64,000 bases of DNA from Isosphaera pallida ATCC 43644 (GTDB lineage Bacteria; Planctomycetota; Planctomycetia; Isosphaerales; Isosphaeraceae): the NCBI RefSeq assembly GCF_000186345.1, contig NC_014962.1, positions 5,360,450 to 5,424,449 of the forward strand, given 5' to 3'. A model generated the notes under the pieces. The model searched no databases and had not been told where the DNA came from. It saw nothing but the letters and a program-made list of their open reading frames with translations. Shown one piece after another: positions 9,364-22,258 of this stretch (positions are counted from its first letter, which is position 1; each line of letters starts with the position of its first letter). The position numbers and the translations under genes were made by a program.

Positions 9364-9389
9364 CCGATCCGCCCCCAAAGGCGAATCGG
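9364..9389 (-). terminator. hairpin after hydroxyacid dehydrogenase gene
   Basis: CCGATCCGCC (9364-9373) pairs with GGCGAATCGG (9380-9389) with one mismatch, 44 bases past the minus-strand stop at 9433. It faces the plus-strand hairpin at 9181-9213 across a convergent junction. Confidence 0.45.
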
Positions 9390-9432
9390 TTTGGGGAGGC
9401 CGGAAAGGTCTACCCCATTCGCGCTTGTTATC

Positions 9433-10437
9433 TCAATCCCGATGGTCGCGAAGCGCAGCAGGATTGAGTAAACATCCCGGAGGAATTGGTTGTCCTGTCA
9501 AGCGCGCGACGATACAGCGTGCGGCCAACTCCGCCATATCGTCCAGCGAGCGGCAATCGACTCCGGCGGTGTGGGGCGTCAACACCACGTTGTCCAACGC
9601 GAAGAAGGGATGATCGGCCGGAGGGGGCTCCTCTTCCAACACATCCAACCCCGCCCCAGCCAAACGCCCGCTGGTTAGGGCGTCAAGTAGCGCCGCCTCG
9701 TCCACCAGGCGGCCCCGCGACGTGTTGATCAAATAGGAGGTGGGTTTCATCAACGCGAGACGTTCGCGGTTGATGAGATGAACAGTTTCCGGTGTTATGG
9801 GCGCATGCAGCGACACTATGTCGGCGGTGGCGAGAAGTTCGTCGAGACTAACGAGGGGCACGTCAAGCCGCCGAGCCGCTTCGACGACCTCGGGCATGGG
9901 ATCGTGGGCGATCACCCTCATCGCTAGTCCCCGAGCGCGGGGAACCAAAGCCTGACCGATCCGTCCCAGACCCACCAGACCCAGCGTTGTCTCTCGAACG
10001 GGGGTGACGATGGACCGTACCCATTGACCTTGGCGAATCCGGCGATCATCCCGAACCACGAGGCGGGTCAGAGCCAACAGGAGGGCCAGGGCGTGTTCGG
10101 CGACTGCCTCGTGATTGGTCCCCGGTGTGATCGTCACGGGCAGCGACCGGGCGGTGGCGGCGGCGACATCCACGTTGTCGTATCCCACTCCCACCCTCGC
10201 CAGGATGCGGGCGCGGCCGGCGTGGGCCAGCACGTGATCGGGGTAGGCTTCGGCCCCAGCGAGGATGGCGTCCACCGCGCCCAACCAGGGAATCAATTCG
10301 GCTTCGGGCAGCACATCGCCGCCTGGAGGCTCGACCAGGGTATACCCCTGGGCGGTCAACAACTCGCGGAACGCTCCCGGACGCCCACGAAGGACGCCGG
10401 GAGCAATCAGCACGCGAAGGTCCGTGGAACGGCTCAT
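9433..10437 (-). CDS. D-isomer-specific 2-hydroxyacid dehydrogenase
   Basis: A 334-residue cytoplasmic NAD(P)-dependent dehydrogenase. The Rossmann dinucleotide motif is GLVGLGRIGQALVPRARGL (about residues 153-171). The family signature SRGRLVDEAALLDAL lies near 245, followed by the catalytic Glu region LDVLEEEP and the catalytic His in LTPHTAG (about 293-299). The N-terminal part resembles phosphoglycerate dehydrogenase-like enzymes but there is no ACT domain, so serine synthesis is not implied; glyoxylate, hydroxypyruvate or a sugar-derived acid are all possible. It starts 58 bases after the stop of the Gfo/Idh/MocA gene on the same strand, so the two probably form an operon in sugar or sugar-acid oxidation. 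Confidence 0.88.
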   Translation of the reverse strand: MSRSTDLRVLIAPGVLRGRPGAFRELLTAQGYTLVEPPGGDVLPEAELIPWLGAVDAILAGAEAYPDHVLAHAGRARILARVGVGYDNVDVAAATARSLPVTITPGTNHEAVAEHALALLLALTRLVVRDDRRIRQGQWVRSIVTPVRETTLGLVGLGRIGQALVPRARGLAMRVIAHDPMPEVVEAARRLDVPLVSLDELLATADIVSLHAPITPETVHLINRERLALMKPTSYLINTSRGRLVDEAALLDALTSGRLAGAGLDVLEEEPPPADHPFFALDNVVLTPHTAGVDCRSLDDMAELAARCIVARLTGQPIPPGCLLNPAALRDHRD

Positions 10438-10495
10438 GTTGTGTCAGGTCAGATCATGGGGCGTTGCGATTCGATTCAGGGAGGGGCGAATCAAC

Positions 10496-11818
10496 TCAGA
10501 CCGTTTCAGGAACCACGAACGGCGCGCGGTAGGAACGGGTCAGATAGGTGTTGGCCTCGGCGTCGCCCACAAATCGCTCCGTGGCCGGGTCGAACTTGAG
10601 GGTCCGTCCCAGACGATAGGCGATGTTGCCCAAGTGCGCCAGGGCGCTTGAGGTGTGGGCTGTTTCGACCGGCCCGTGCAACAGCTCCGGATTACGCGAC
10701 CGCACCGCCTCCAGGAAGTTGCGAACGTGCTTGTTCATCGGATCGGAGTCCTTGCCCTTGGGACCAGGCTGTTTTTCCTTGCCCAGGAAGGTCTGGTAGG
10801 AGTTGTAACCATTGATGACCAAATAGCCTTCCGACCCGTAGAAGATATTGCCGACCCCTACGCCGGCCTCGTCATTCGTGATCCAGGGGCGCACCTCGAA
10901 CTGGATCATCGTGTTGTTGGGGAACTTGAACAGGGTCGTCAGTTGTTCGGGCGTTTCTTTGTCGTCGTCGAACAAGAATTTGCCGCCCATCGCGGTGATT
11001 TCGGTGGGCAGTTCGACGCCCAGGCCCCAAAGGCACATGTCGGTCTGGTGGACCCCCTGATTGCCTAGGTCGCCGTTGCCGTAATCCCAGTGCCAATGCC
11101 AGTTATAATGCACCAGACGCTCGGAGAAGGCACGCTCCTGAGCCGGGCCTTGCCACAGCGACCAATCCAGATGCGCTGGCGGCTGGGGTAGGTCCGGCTT
11201 GTGACCAATCGAGGGACGCCAGCGGTACACCAAACCTCGCGCCATGTACACCTTGCCGATTGTCCCGTTGCGCAGATGGTCCACCGCCTCGCGGATCGCC
11301 TCGGAACTACGCAGCTGCACGCCGTGTTGCACAATCCGCCCGGTCTTGGCAGCCACCTTGACCATCTGACGGCCTTCGAAGATGTTGTGCGAACCTGGCT
11401 TCTCGACGTACACATCCTTGTCAGCCTGGCAGGCCCAGATGGTCGCCAACGCATGCCAGTGGTTGGGCGTAGCCACGGTCACCACGTCGATATCTTTGCG
11501 ATCGAACACCTTACGCAGATCGATCTCGGTCTCAACCTTGCGGCCGTACTTGGACTCGAACTCGGTGGCACGCTTCTCCAATACCTTCCGATCGGGGTCG
11601 CACAACATCGTGACGGTCGCCCCCAGATCTTTGGCCGCTTCGAAGGAGCTGATGTGGGCCGTACCCCGGCCATTCACCCCTAGCACGGCGACGCGGATTT
11701 GGTTGTTAGCGTCCAAACGTCCTGCCGCCGAGACGGCCCGGCTGGTCGTGGATGAGGCCAGACCCACCGCCGTCGCGCCAGTGGTCATCAGGAAGGTGCG
11801 CCGATTGACCCCGGACAT
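10496..11818 (-). CDS. Gfo/Idh/MocA family oxidoreductase with Tat signal
   Basis: A 440-residue protein. Start at ATG 11818 is supported by AAGGGGG nine bases upstream and by a twin-arginine signal starting there (NRRTFLMTTGATAVGLASS), so the enzyme is probably exported folded with its cofactor. The nucleotide-binding site is VAVLGVNGRGTAHISSF (about residues 43-59), and the family motif EKPGSHNIFEGRQMVKVA (about 131-148) carries the conserved Lys. The C-terminal half holds HWHWDYGNGDLGNQGVH, the pattern of the large planctomycete subgroup of these NAD(P)-dependent sugar oxidoreductases. The substrate is unknown. A tandem 11-base repeat sits just ahead of the start, and the 2-hydroxyacid dehydrogenase gene follows. 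Confidence 0.88.
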   Translation of the reverse strand: MSGVNRRTFLMTTGATAVGLASSTTSRAVSAAGRLDANNQIRVAVLGVNGRGTAHISSFEAAKDLGATVTMLCDPDRKVLEKRATEFESKYGRKVETEIDLRKVFDRKDIDVVTVATPNHWHALATIWACQADKDVYVEKPGSHNIFEGRQMVKVAAKTGRIVQHGVQLRSSEAIREAVDHLRNGTIGKVYMARGLVYRWRPSIGHKPDLPQPPAHLDWSLWQGPAQERAFSERLVHYNWHWHWDYGNGDLGNQGVHQTDMCLWGLGVELPTEITAMGGKFLFDDDKETPEQLTTLFKFPNNTMIQFEVRPWITNDEAGVGVGNIFYGSEGYLVINGYNSYQTFLGKEKQPGPKGKDSDPMNKHVRNFLEAVRSRNPELLHGPVETAHTSSALAHLGNIAYRLGRTLKFDPATERFVGDAEANTYLTRSYRAPFVVPETV

Positions 11819-11832
11819 CGCACGATCCCCCT

Positions 11833-11854
11833 TTGTAATTAAGTTGTAATTAAG
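11833..11854 (-). promoter_or_regulatory. tandem repeat TTGTAATTAAG upstream of oxidoreductase gene
   Basis: Two exact adjoining copies of TTGTAATTAAG (11833-11843 and 11844-11854) lie 15 bases before the start codon at 11818, AT-rich in a GC-rich background. They could be an operator or a promoter core; no regulator gene is adjacent. Confidence 0.4.
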
Positions 11855-12179
11855 TGAGGTGAGAAACCCAACGTCCTCTTCAAACCCGCAATCAACTGGC
11901 ACGCTCCCGCACCAATCCCCCGCGGTCAACCAATCCGCAGGAGAAGCGAGCGTCAAACTTGTGACGAGCCAGTCACCTTCACGGTATCATCCTCAAACCA
12001 ACCGCGAAAGGGGGGACTTCTCGGCGTTCGGCCCAATCTTTCAAACACCTGAGATCGGAACAATCCCATCCAACCAATTCGTAACGGCGGCGTGTCCCCT
12101 CGCCCACAAAACCAGACCGAGACCGCCGCCGTCTTTCCCGCACACCTTTAGGAAATTCGCCACGAATCATCGCCGACCA
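11855..12179. other. intergenic region
   Basis: No gene or clear signal seen between two minus-strand genes; it presumably holds the promoter of the Gfo/Idh/MocA operon. Confidence 0.45.
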
Positions 12180-12647
12180 TCATCCGTCGGTATCTTCAAC
12201 CGAAACATCCGACGACCCCTTGGGAACCGACGGTGTTGGCTCCTTCGGCACGTTGCCTGTACGTCGGACCTTGGCATCCCGCAAGTTCTTAATTAGACCC
12301 AGTTGGAAATCCACTAATACACCTTCACACTCCTGAAGGCTTTTCTCCTTAAGAGCCTCAATTTCCTTCTCACGCTTCAAAATTTCACGCAGGTACTTCA
12401 TCTGAATCGCTTGGATTTGAGCCCGTTGCTCGGGAGTCAATGCCACTTGTCCGAAGTAGGGTGGCACCCGCTTGGAAGCCGCCTCCAGCTTGACTAGTTC
12501 GGTCGCGGTGAACTCCACTTTGGGCACCACGACCCCCTGATCCTGCTGTTGTTGGTGGTGTGGAACCGCCGCCATCGCCACCATCAGAGTCAGACCGGAA
12601 ACCATTCCAGCCAGAAATCGAAGTCGGATTAACACGGTCAAGTCCAC
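12180..12647 (-). CDS. hypothetical exported helical protein (Spy/CpxP-like pattern)
   Basis: A 155-residue protein starting at a GTG (12647) preceded by AGGA. Residues about 8-28 form a hydrophobic signal segment. Residues about 68-115 are a long charged helix with LTPEQRAQIQAIQMKYLREI and EIEALKEKSLQECEG, a pattern shared with Spy/CpxP-like periplasmic proteins and other planctomycete helical proteins. The tail is Pro/Ser/Val-rich. I do not recognise the family; a periplasmic chaperone or stress role would be a guess. It lies downstream of the rRNA operon on the same strand, behind a strong hairpin, so co-transcription is unlikely. Confidence 0.65.
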   Translation of the reverse strand: MDLTVLIRLRFLAGMVSGLTLMVAMAAVPHHQQQQDQGVVVPKVEFTATELVKLEAASKRVPPYFGQVALTPEQRAQIQAIQMKYLREILKREKEIEALKEKSLQECEGVLVDFQLGLIKNLRDAKVRRTGNVPKEPTPSVPKGSSDVSVEDTDG

Positions 12648-12884
12648 CTTGTCCTAAGAACGCAAAGACGTGGGGAACACCATGAACCACCACGCCCCCG
12701 CAGCTTATAACCTCGCTGCTCGTCGTTGCAAAAGAAAAACGATAACAATCGCAACTTTTCCAATTTATCCGAAAGCCAAGACAATTTCGGATGAGACAAA
12801 GGTTTTTTTGACGAAAACAATCCCAATTTCGGTTTTCCGACTCGATTGGACTCGTTTGAATCGGCGCTCTGGTTTCGAAATGCT
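12648..12884. other. AT-rich intergenic spacer
   Basis: Unusually A/T-rich for this window (for example 12725-12840), with runs of A and a seven-base T run. It probably holds the promoter of the gene at 12647, but no well-spaced hexamer pair stands out. Confidence 0.4.
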
Positions 12885-12925
12885 CTACCCCCATGCGGCC
12901 CTGGGGGAGGGCGGCATGGGGGTAG
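12885..12925 (-). terminator. strong hairpin at the 3' end of the rRNA operon
   Basis: CTACCCCCATGC (12885-12896) is perfectly complementary to GCATGGGGGTAG (12914-12925). Inside, GCCCT (12898-12902) pairs with AGGGC (12908-12912) around a GGGGG loop, giving 17 pairs with one G-G mismatch. It lies about 15 bases past the 5S gene in the transcription direction. No U-tract follows. Confidence 0.6.
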
Positions 12926-12939
12926 GCGATTGAACAGAT

Positions 12940-13045
12940 CCGGCGATCACCGACTTTCGCGCTGACGCACTATCATAGGCCCGGCGGGCTTGACGGCCGT
13001 GTTCGGAATGGGAACGGGTAGGACCCCGACGGTATGGTCACCGGA
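12940..13045 (-). rRNA. rrf: 5S ribosomal RNA
   Basis: On the minus strand the segment starts near CCGGTGACCATACC and contains CCCGTTCCCATTCCGAACACGG (minus-strand reading), the conserved loop B/helix III region of 5S rRNA. It closes near GATCGCCGG, whose end pairs with the 5' end as helix I. It is about 106 bases; the ends are good to a few bases. It lies about 400 bases after the 23S gene, an unusually long 23S-5S gap. Confidence 0.9.
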
Positions 13046-13442
13046 AAGCCGCCGCGTGACCCTCAGACCACGCGACGACGACATCCAGGGCGTCACTCCA
13101 AGCCGTCTGAGGTTCAACGGGCCATCTGAGCTTCTCCCTTGCGGTTGATCTGGTCAACCGCGTCATGGCGCTCTGAGTAAGGTCAGTGGGAGTCACTTCC
13201 ACTCCACTGTTGACTCGTCGCGTCGTCGGGGGTGAACTCGTGGCTTGGCCGCTTTTTCATGCCCAGCCTCATGCCATTCAACTCCATTCAATCTCACCAC
13301 CTTCCCAAACTGCCGACCACGGTTGCCTCGCCGATGGAGGCGACGCGATAGGCAGGGGTGTCGCAGGTACAGGACCTGAAAAGGGAAGGTGAAGTAAGGA
13401 GAAAGGAAAGGAGATGAGTATGGGCGGGCGGGTCGAATCAGG
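13046..13442 (-). other. 23S-5S transcribed spacer
   Basis: About 397 bases with no tRNA. It holds hairpins such as GCGGTTGA (13141-13148) facing TCAACCGC (13154-13161), and an imperfect one around 13176-13201. The short open frames are not credible genes. Confidence 0.6.
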
Positions 13443-16223
<2,781 letters not shown>

Positions 16224-16973
16224 GCTGAGTCGAGCCACCCGACTGACGCTTGAAGCTGGAGCTGGCAATTGGCCCAGATTGGCTTAGCCTTGGCTTGGCC
16301 TCACCACATCGGGGTCAAAACCAGTCCAAGCCAGCAAGCCCAGCTGGCTGGGTCGCGTCGGCGTTCCCCGGGACGAAGCGATTCGCCCACGGTGGAGCAC
16401 GGTCAACCTCCCGACGTTGCGTCCGGCTGCCGTCACGGCAGGCAAACGCAACGACGAGTCAACGACAGGGTCCGTTATCGCAACGAACCATGCTCACTCA
16501 TACTTGGCGTTATCGAGAGAGTCTAAGATGTCCACATCAAACAAGATTGCTTGTGTGACGCCACCGGATTGTCAAGGAGCGGGAACGGGTTGAACCACCA
16601 ATCAGCACGGAGGGCATCCGTGAAGCAAGGTTACGTCAACCCCTTCCTCTGGCCGCTGGCCAGGGGGTGGGGCAGGCCGCATGGGTGAGGACTGCCACGC
16701 CCCGCGTCCAGCGAAGGCGAACATGGACATGATGAGCACAACCACGATTCCCCTGTCAAGGGGCGATGGTGGTCGAGCTGATCCGTGGCGACAATCCGTC
16801 GATCGCCAAGGGGCACGTTGGGCAGGCCAAGTGAAGCGTGGAGTAACGAACCTTTGTGGGAAGCCGGCGGCGAGCCTCAACGGGCGGCATGCAACGCGAA
16901 GCGGTCGATGTTCACCTCGGGGCGGGACAGTGAGAATAAGCCTCGTCGTCCGCTGAGGTGTTCAAGGATCCTT
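16224..16973 (-). other. 16S-23S internal transcribed spacer without tRNA
   Basis: About 750 bases between 16S and 23S. No tRNA-Ile or tRNA-Ala cloverleaf or T-arm sequence was seen. It contains a second boxA-like site (16568-16581) and, next to the 23S 5' end, the outer strand of the 23S processing stalk. Confidence 0.65.
16568..16581 (-). promoter_or_regulatory. boxA-like antitermination site in the rRNA spacer
   Basis: Minus-strand reading CGCTCCTTGACAAT, identical to the leader copy at 18788-18801. It differs at two positions from the core of the E. coli rrn boxA (GCTCTTTAACAAT). It lies about 345 bases before the 23S 5' end, matching the known occurrence of a spacer boxA ahead of 23S in E. 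coli. It binds NusB-NusE in known systems. It also contains TTGACA, so a -35 element is the alternative reading. Confidence 0.6.
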
Positions 16974-18492
<1,519 letters not shown>

Positions 18493-18787
18493 CGAGATGG
18501 GTCCCACCACGCTAGCACGGGGAAAGGCGTTGCTATTCCCGTTGGCCAACGCGTTAGGTCATCCTCGGGTTCGAGGATGGTTTGAACGATCAATCTGAGG
18601 TCGCTCACCGAGTTGGGACGACCTCGCGTCGGTCCAACTCAGAGGCGTGAATCAACTTCGCGGTGTCGTCCTTGTCGTCTTGCGACGAAAGGGCGAGCGC
18701 CGTGTTGAGTTCCCGCCGGCTTCCCTCAAGGGTTCACACCACGCTAACTTGCTTGGTCTGCTTGATGTGCTTTTGGCGATCGACCGA
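18493..18787 (-). other. 16S leader with possible processing stalk
   Basis: This is the transcribed leader of the rRNA operon. It has a hairpin CATCCTCG/CGAGGATG around 18558-18579. Blocks AGGAT, TTGAAC and GGACGAC in this leader are complementary, in the same order, to the segment just past the 16S 3' end (16940-16975), as expected of an RNase III stalk, though weaker than the 23S one. Confidence 0.4.
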
Positions 18788-18801
18788 ATTGTCAAGGAGC
18801 G
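18788..18801 (-). promoter_or_regulatory. boxA-like antitermination site in the rRNA leader
   Basis: Minus-strand CGCTCCTTGACAAT, about 296 bases before the 16S 5' end and about 70 bases after the predicted promoter. It is the exact twin of the spacer copy at 16568-16581, and the identity extends to a shared CGGT one base further on. Confidence 0.62.
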
Positions 18802-18867
18802 AGCCGGTGACGGCTGAGGAGCGAAGGTCACGCGTTTTGTGAGTTCGCGTCGCAGTCACTGGCGACG

Positions 18868-18905
18868 GAAGGCATGGTACCACCTCCCGCCGCCATGTCA
18901 AGAAC
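18868..18905 (-). promoter_or_regulatory. sigma70-type promoter of the rRNA operon
   Basis: Minus-strand -35 TTGACA (plus 18896-18901), a 16-base spacer, and -10 TACCAT (plus 18874-18879). A perfect -35 followed by a rRNA leader with boxA makes this the best promoter in the window. An AT-rich GAAAATTTTC tract (plus 18913-18922) lies just upstream, where an UP element would sit. Confidence 0.65.
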
Positions 18906-19092
18906 CCCGACGAAAATTTTCTCGGACAAGTGCGGACACCCGCTCGGAATGCAGGAGAAACCACGAACGATCCAACCGTTTCGACCGATACCAACCGACA
19001 TGCATGAAGGACCGTGAGGAACGGGAAGGGGGCGGTGATCCTGTTTTGCGACGGTATCGGAGTGTTGACGTGGTGATCGGAGGGATTTGGTC
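18906..19092. other. divergent intergenic region upstream of rRNA promoter
   Basis: It contains the AT tract upstream of the rRNA promoter and the leader of the plus-strand gene at 19093. No further gene seen. Confidence 0.4.
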
Positions 19093-19575
19093 ATGACCGC
19101 AATCGAGGCGGGGTCGGACGCCACCTCGTCGCCATTCCTCAGCCGGGTTGAATCGAACAAGGGGGTTGCCTCTTCTCAATCTCAAACAGGGGGTTTGGGT
19201 GGTGAAGAGCGCCCCGGGTGGTTTCGCACGATGATGCTGGAACCGGGTACCTGGCGCCGGATCGAGGGGGAGGCGATCAAGGTTTTTGGTTCTAATTGGT
19301 TGGTGCGGTGCCTGTCCGGGACGCCGCGTCCGGGTCAGTGGCGGTTGGTTGAGCTGCCGAACCGGGATCTTCGTGGCGACGGTGGGGTGGAGCCTGGCTT
19401 GTTTGGAATGCTCGGGGTTGGTCGAGGTGGTCGAGCGTCCCCCCCACAAGACGAAAACTTACCGTTTGTGAGACCCGATTGGGAGAGCGTGGCGCGGGGC
19501 ATGTTCTGCCGAGGGGTCGGACTGGAGCGAATGTCCCTAAGCGGGCGTGGCGGCGTTCAGAATCAAACCGATTGA
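19093..19575 (+). CDS. hypothetical protein
   Basis: A 160-residue open frame from ATG 19093, preceded by GGAGGG about nine bases upstream. The product is Gly/Arg-rich with a Trp-containing centre (MMLEPGTWRRIEGEAIKVFG, about residues 47-66, then WLVRCL). No signal peptide, membrane segment or known motif is visible. A gene is favoured by the ribosome-binding site and the ordinary-looking central third, but the opposite strand is also open, so it may be non-coding. It lies 62 bases before the winged-helix gene on the same strand and could be its operon partner. Confidence 0.42.
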   Translation: MTAIEAGSDATSSPFLSRVESNKGVASSQSQTGGLGGEERPGWFRTMMLEPGTWRRIEGEAIKVFGSNWLVRCLSGTPRPGQWRLVELPNRDLRGDGGVEPGLFGMLGVGRGGRASPPQDENLPFVRPDWESVARGMFCRGVGLERMSLSGRGGVQNQTD

Positions 19576-19637
19576 TTCGACCCAGTTGAAGATCAACAAG
19601 GCGACGGCCCCCGAGGACCCGAGGCGCACGGAACCCG

Positions 19638-20780
19638 ATGGACGAGCATTTTTTCCGAATCGAACACGGGTTGTTGAAGTCCGAGGTGTTCCGAAGTTTG
19701 AGTGGTTCGGCAGTGAAAGTCTACCTGGTGGTCGGAATGCACGCCGACTTCACCACGGGCTGGGCCTATCCCAGTGTGCGGACCATCGCGCGTCAGACCG
19801 GGATGTGCCGGCAAACCATCCTGGATGCGATCGACGAACTCCGCGCCGGAGGTCTGCTCGAGCTGCACAAAGTCGCGGGCCGCTCCACGGCCTACCGGGT
19901 CGTGCGGGGAGGATTCGCCGCCCCTTCCACGCCATCTAGACGTCGCCGCAGAAACGTCCGCGATCGGACGCCCGAAACGGACGTCAACCCAACGAAAGCG
20001 AATCAAGAGCGAGCAGACACGAAGCCTGAGCGTCCGATTTCAAACGCTGAACGTTCGGACGTCCCTAGCATTGGTCTCCATTTGAACGAGGTGGGTGGCC
20101 TAGATTCTTGGGAGGATGCGGCCCAATCTCTAGGCCACGCTGGCCTAGAAATTAGGCCGAAACGAGAACCAGGAACGAGAGACAAGACAACAACGGGACT
20201 GGAGGTACTTCCGGGACAGCCGATCCGGCTTTTGCCTGAAGGCGTCTTGTTTGTTGCAGTTGAGGATGCTGTTCGTTTACTCAAAGCGAATGGGTTTTCC
20301 AACAGCGTAGCAAAACGTATCGCTGAGCATCCCAAGAACGAAGTGGTTGCGAAAACCTTGTTGAATGTGCTTCACCTCAAGTCGTTGGGCAAACTCAAAA
20401 ACCCGGCGGGTTACATCGTGGCGGGTTTGAAGGAGGAGTACGAGCCACTTCCCGCGGTCGCGAAGCGTCTAGAGGAACGTCGCAGGGAGTTCGACGCGAT
20501 GCGTCTTCAAGCCGAGGCGGCCGAGGTGGCTCGGCGACGAAAGCGGCAACTGGAGGAGGAGGAGGAGGAGATCAACCGAGTTTTGGGGGCGTTGCCGGCC
20601 GATGTGAGGGAGGATTTGCAGCGGCGGGCGGAAGCGGAGCTACCGCCGCGTCTGCTGCGTCGGAAGCGAGCGTTGGACAATCCGGTGGTTCGGTTGCGGA
20701 TTTACGAACTAGCGGTGGGCGAGGGGTGGGGCGAGCTTGACGCTGGGGCCGATTCCAAACCGTCAGCGGGGTCGGCGTGA
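19638..20780 (+). CDS. winged-helix replication-initiator-like protein
   Basis: A 380-residue protein. Residues about 1-90 form a winged helix typical of plasmid and phage replication proteins: FFRIEHGLLKSEVFRSLSG, then a recognition-helix region SVRTIARQTGMCRQTILDAI and a wing LLELHKVAGRSTAYRVVRG. A polar linker rich in Arg/Glu follows (about 95-190). A second domain has LLKANGFSNSVAKRIAEHP and KNPAGYIVAGLKEEY (about 212-275), reminiscent of the C-terminal part of some Rep/DnaD-like initiators. A charged coiled coil closes the chain. Codon usage in about 20160-20400 is less GC-rich than in the neighbours, hinting at transfer. Its last 79 bases overlap the convergent ParB-methyltransferase gene. 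Initiator function is inferred, not proven. Confidence 0.72.
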   Translation: MDEHFFRIEHGLLKSEVFRSLSGSAVKVYLVVGMHADFTTGWAYPSVRTIARQTGMCRQTILDAIDELRAGGLLELHKVAGRSTAYRVVRGGFAAPSTPSRRRRRNVRDRTPETDVNPTKANQERADTKPERPISNAERSDVPSIGLHLNEVGGLDSWEDAAQSLGHAGLEIRPKREPGTRDKTTTGLEVLPGQPIRLLPEGVLFVAVEDAVRLLKANGFSNSVAKRIAEHPKNEVVAKTLLNVLHLKSLGKLKNPAGYIVAGLKEEYEPLPAVAKRLEERRREFDAMRLQAEAAEVARRRKRQLEEEEEEINRVLGALPADVREDLQRRAEAELPPRLLRRKRALDNPVVRLRIYELAVGEGWGELDAGADSKPSAGSA

Positions 20781-22258
20781 AACGGGCGGTCCGGAGTGAT
20801 TTGATCCGGACGAGGTTTGCGCATCACCAACAGGTCGCGGGCCTGGCCCAGCATCCGGCCTTCGTCGCGGGCGCGGCGCACCTGCTGAGGAAGGTAGTTG
20901 CCGGCCATGGGGCAACTGATGCGTCGCTGCGGCAGAAAGCCTGCGGCCGTCAGCGCTAGGTAGCTCAAAACTCCGTGGTCGAGGTAGCCGTAGCCGGGTG
21001 GAAGGTGTTTTTCGGTCTGGTTGGCGATGAGCAGCGCGACGTAACCGCCCGGCCTGAGCGCCTCGAAGGCCACCTGAGCCAAGCGTCGCAAAAACCGTTT
21101 CCAGCCTTCCAGATGGGTACGCGATGCCCCAGCGTCGGGATAGGCGTCGGCCAGCATGGTGAAGTAGGGGGGGTCGAGAAAGACCAGGTCGGCAGGTTGG
21201 GCTTCGAGTGGGATGCCGTCTCGGACATCGTTGCGACGCACATCGGAACGTACCGGCTCGATATCATACGCTAAGCAGCGGCGTCCCATCGCGTCTGCCA
21301 CGTCGAGCGTCACGCCGCCGCCGGCCAGTGGATCGACCACAAGGTCGCCCGGCGCGGTATAGTAGTGCAACGTCTGAGCGACGATGCCGGGCGGGATTGA
21401 GCCGGGGTGGTGTACCCCGTAGGCTCGGTCGTGGCGGAAATGCCACACGTCGTAGGGGGTGGGCTGAAAGTTCAGGGTCAAACGGTCGCGACGGCGGAGA
21501 TCCTTGTGGGCGGCGTGGATGGTCTTGGAACCTTGGTCGAGTTGAGCGACGGCGGCGACCGCTCGGGGATCACCGGTTTGGGCTGCCGACCAAATAGCGC
21601 GGGCCTGGCGGTAACGATCTTTGCCGCCCAGACCAATCAGACGCCCTACGATCTGATCGGTGCGACCGGTGCGATCGTCGGAATTCCGACGATCGGGCGA
21701 TTCCGCGGCTTTGGTCGAGGCAGTTTGGAGGTTATTCAGGCGTCGGCGGCGGGCTTGGGTGGTCAAAAGGCGTTCGAGCGCGTCGGCTTCGCGCATGAGT
21801 TGGGTGAATGTTTTGTGGCGGTGGCGGTTGGATTCCAGAATGAAGCGTTGTCGGGACTCCTCATCCGGCGGCCGGCGAATCAGACAGGGAACACGTTCCC
21901 AACCCAGTTGGCGGGCGGCTTGCCAGCGACGGTGGCCCGAGAGGATTTGCCAGGGACCAACCGAACCGGAGCCGTCCAGTTCGGAGTCGTCGCGTGACGA
22001 GCCAAAGGGCGCGACCACTAGGGGATGAAGGAGACCTTGGCTACGTATGCTGGCGAGAAGGGCCTCGGCGTCCGGCTCGGTTTCGGGGGGACCGTAGAGA
22101 TCTCGATTGAGTGGGTGGGGGTGCAAATCTTCCAAAGGCAGCCAGTGGACCGAGTCGTCCGATTCTGCGCCGTTCGGAATGGGGAGGGGTGAGTCAAGCA
22201 ATGAGTTGAGCTCGTTGGTGTCAACCCAGGAGCGAGGGGCGGGGTTGGAGGCAATCAT
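20702..22258 (-). CDS. ParB-type nuclease domain fused to DNA methyltransferase
   Basis: A 518-residue two-domain protein. The N-terminal ParB/sulfiredoxin-like domain shows LPLEDLHPHPLNRDLY (about residues 39-54), ALLASIRSQGLLHPLVV, and LSGHRRWQAARQLGW (GHRR box, about 105-120), followed by a helical DNA-binding region to about 235. The C-terminal part is an amino-methyltransferase with AdoMet motif DPLAGGGVTLDVADAMG and catalytic DPPY at residues 362-365, so it should methylate adenine N6 or cytosine N4. Such fusions are common in phages and plasmids and act as orphan methylases. ATG 22258 is chosen; ATG 22288 is also possible. No restriction enzyme is adjacent. Confidence 0.85.
   Translation of the reverse strand: MIASNPAPRSWVDTNELNSLLDSPLPIPNGAESDDSVHWLPLEDLHPHPLNRDLYGPPETEPDAEALLASIRSQGLLHPLVVAPFGSSRDDSELDGSGSVGPWQILSGHRRWQAARQLGWERVPCLIRRPPDEESRQRFILESNRHRHKTFTQLMREADALERLLTTQARRRRLNNLQTASTKAAESPDRRNSDDRTGRTDQIVGRLIGLGGKDRYRQARAIWSAAQTGDPRAVAAVAQLDQGSKTIHAAHKDLRRRDRLTLNFQPTPYDVWHFRHDRAYGVHHPGSIPPGIVAQTLHYYTAPGDLVVDPLAGGGVTLDVADAMGRRCLAYDIEPVRSDVRRNDVRDGIPLEAQPADLVFLDPPYFTMLADAYPDAGASRTHLEGWKRFLRRLAQVAFEALRPGGYVALLIANQTEKHLPPGYGYLDHGVLSYLALTAAGFLPQRRISCPMAGNYLPQQVRRARDEGRMLGQARDLLVMRKPRPDQITPDRPFHADPADGLESAPASSSPHPSPTASS

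Noticed and set aside
16224-16973. tRNA-Ile or tRNA-Ala in the 16S-23S spacer
   Set aside because: No T-arm GTTCGA-type sequence or anticodon-arm pattern could be found on the minus strand.
18898-19449. 183-residue minus-strand open frame upstream of the rRNA promoter
   Set aside because: Very rich in Arg/Pro/Thr with no ribosome-binding site; typical of non-coding high-GC DNA.
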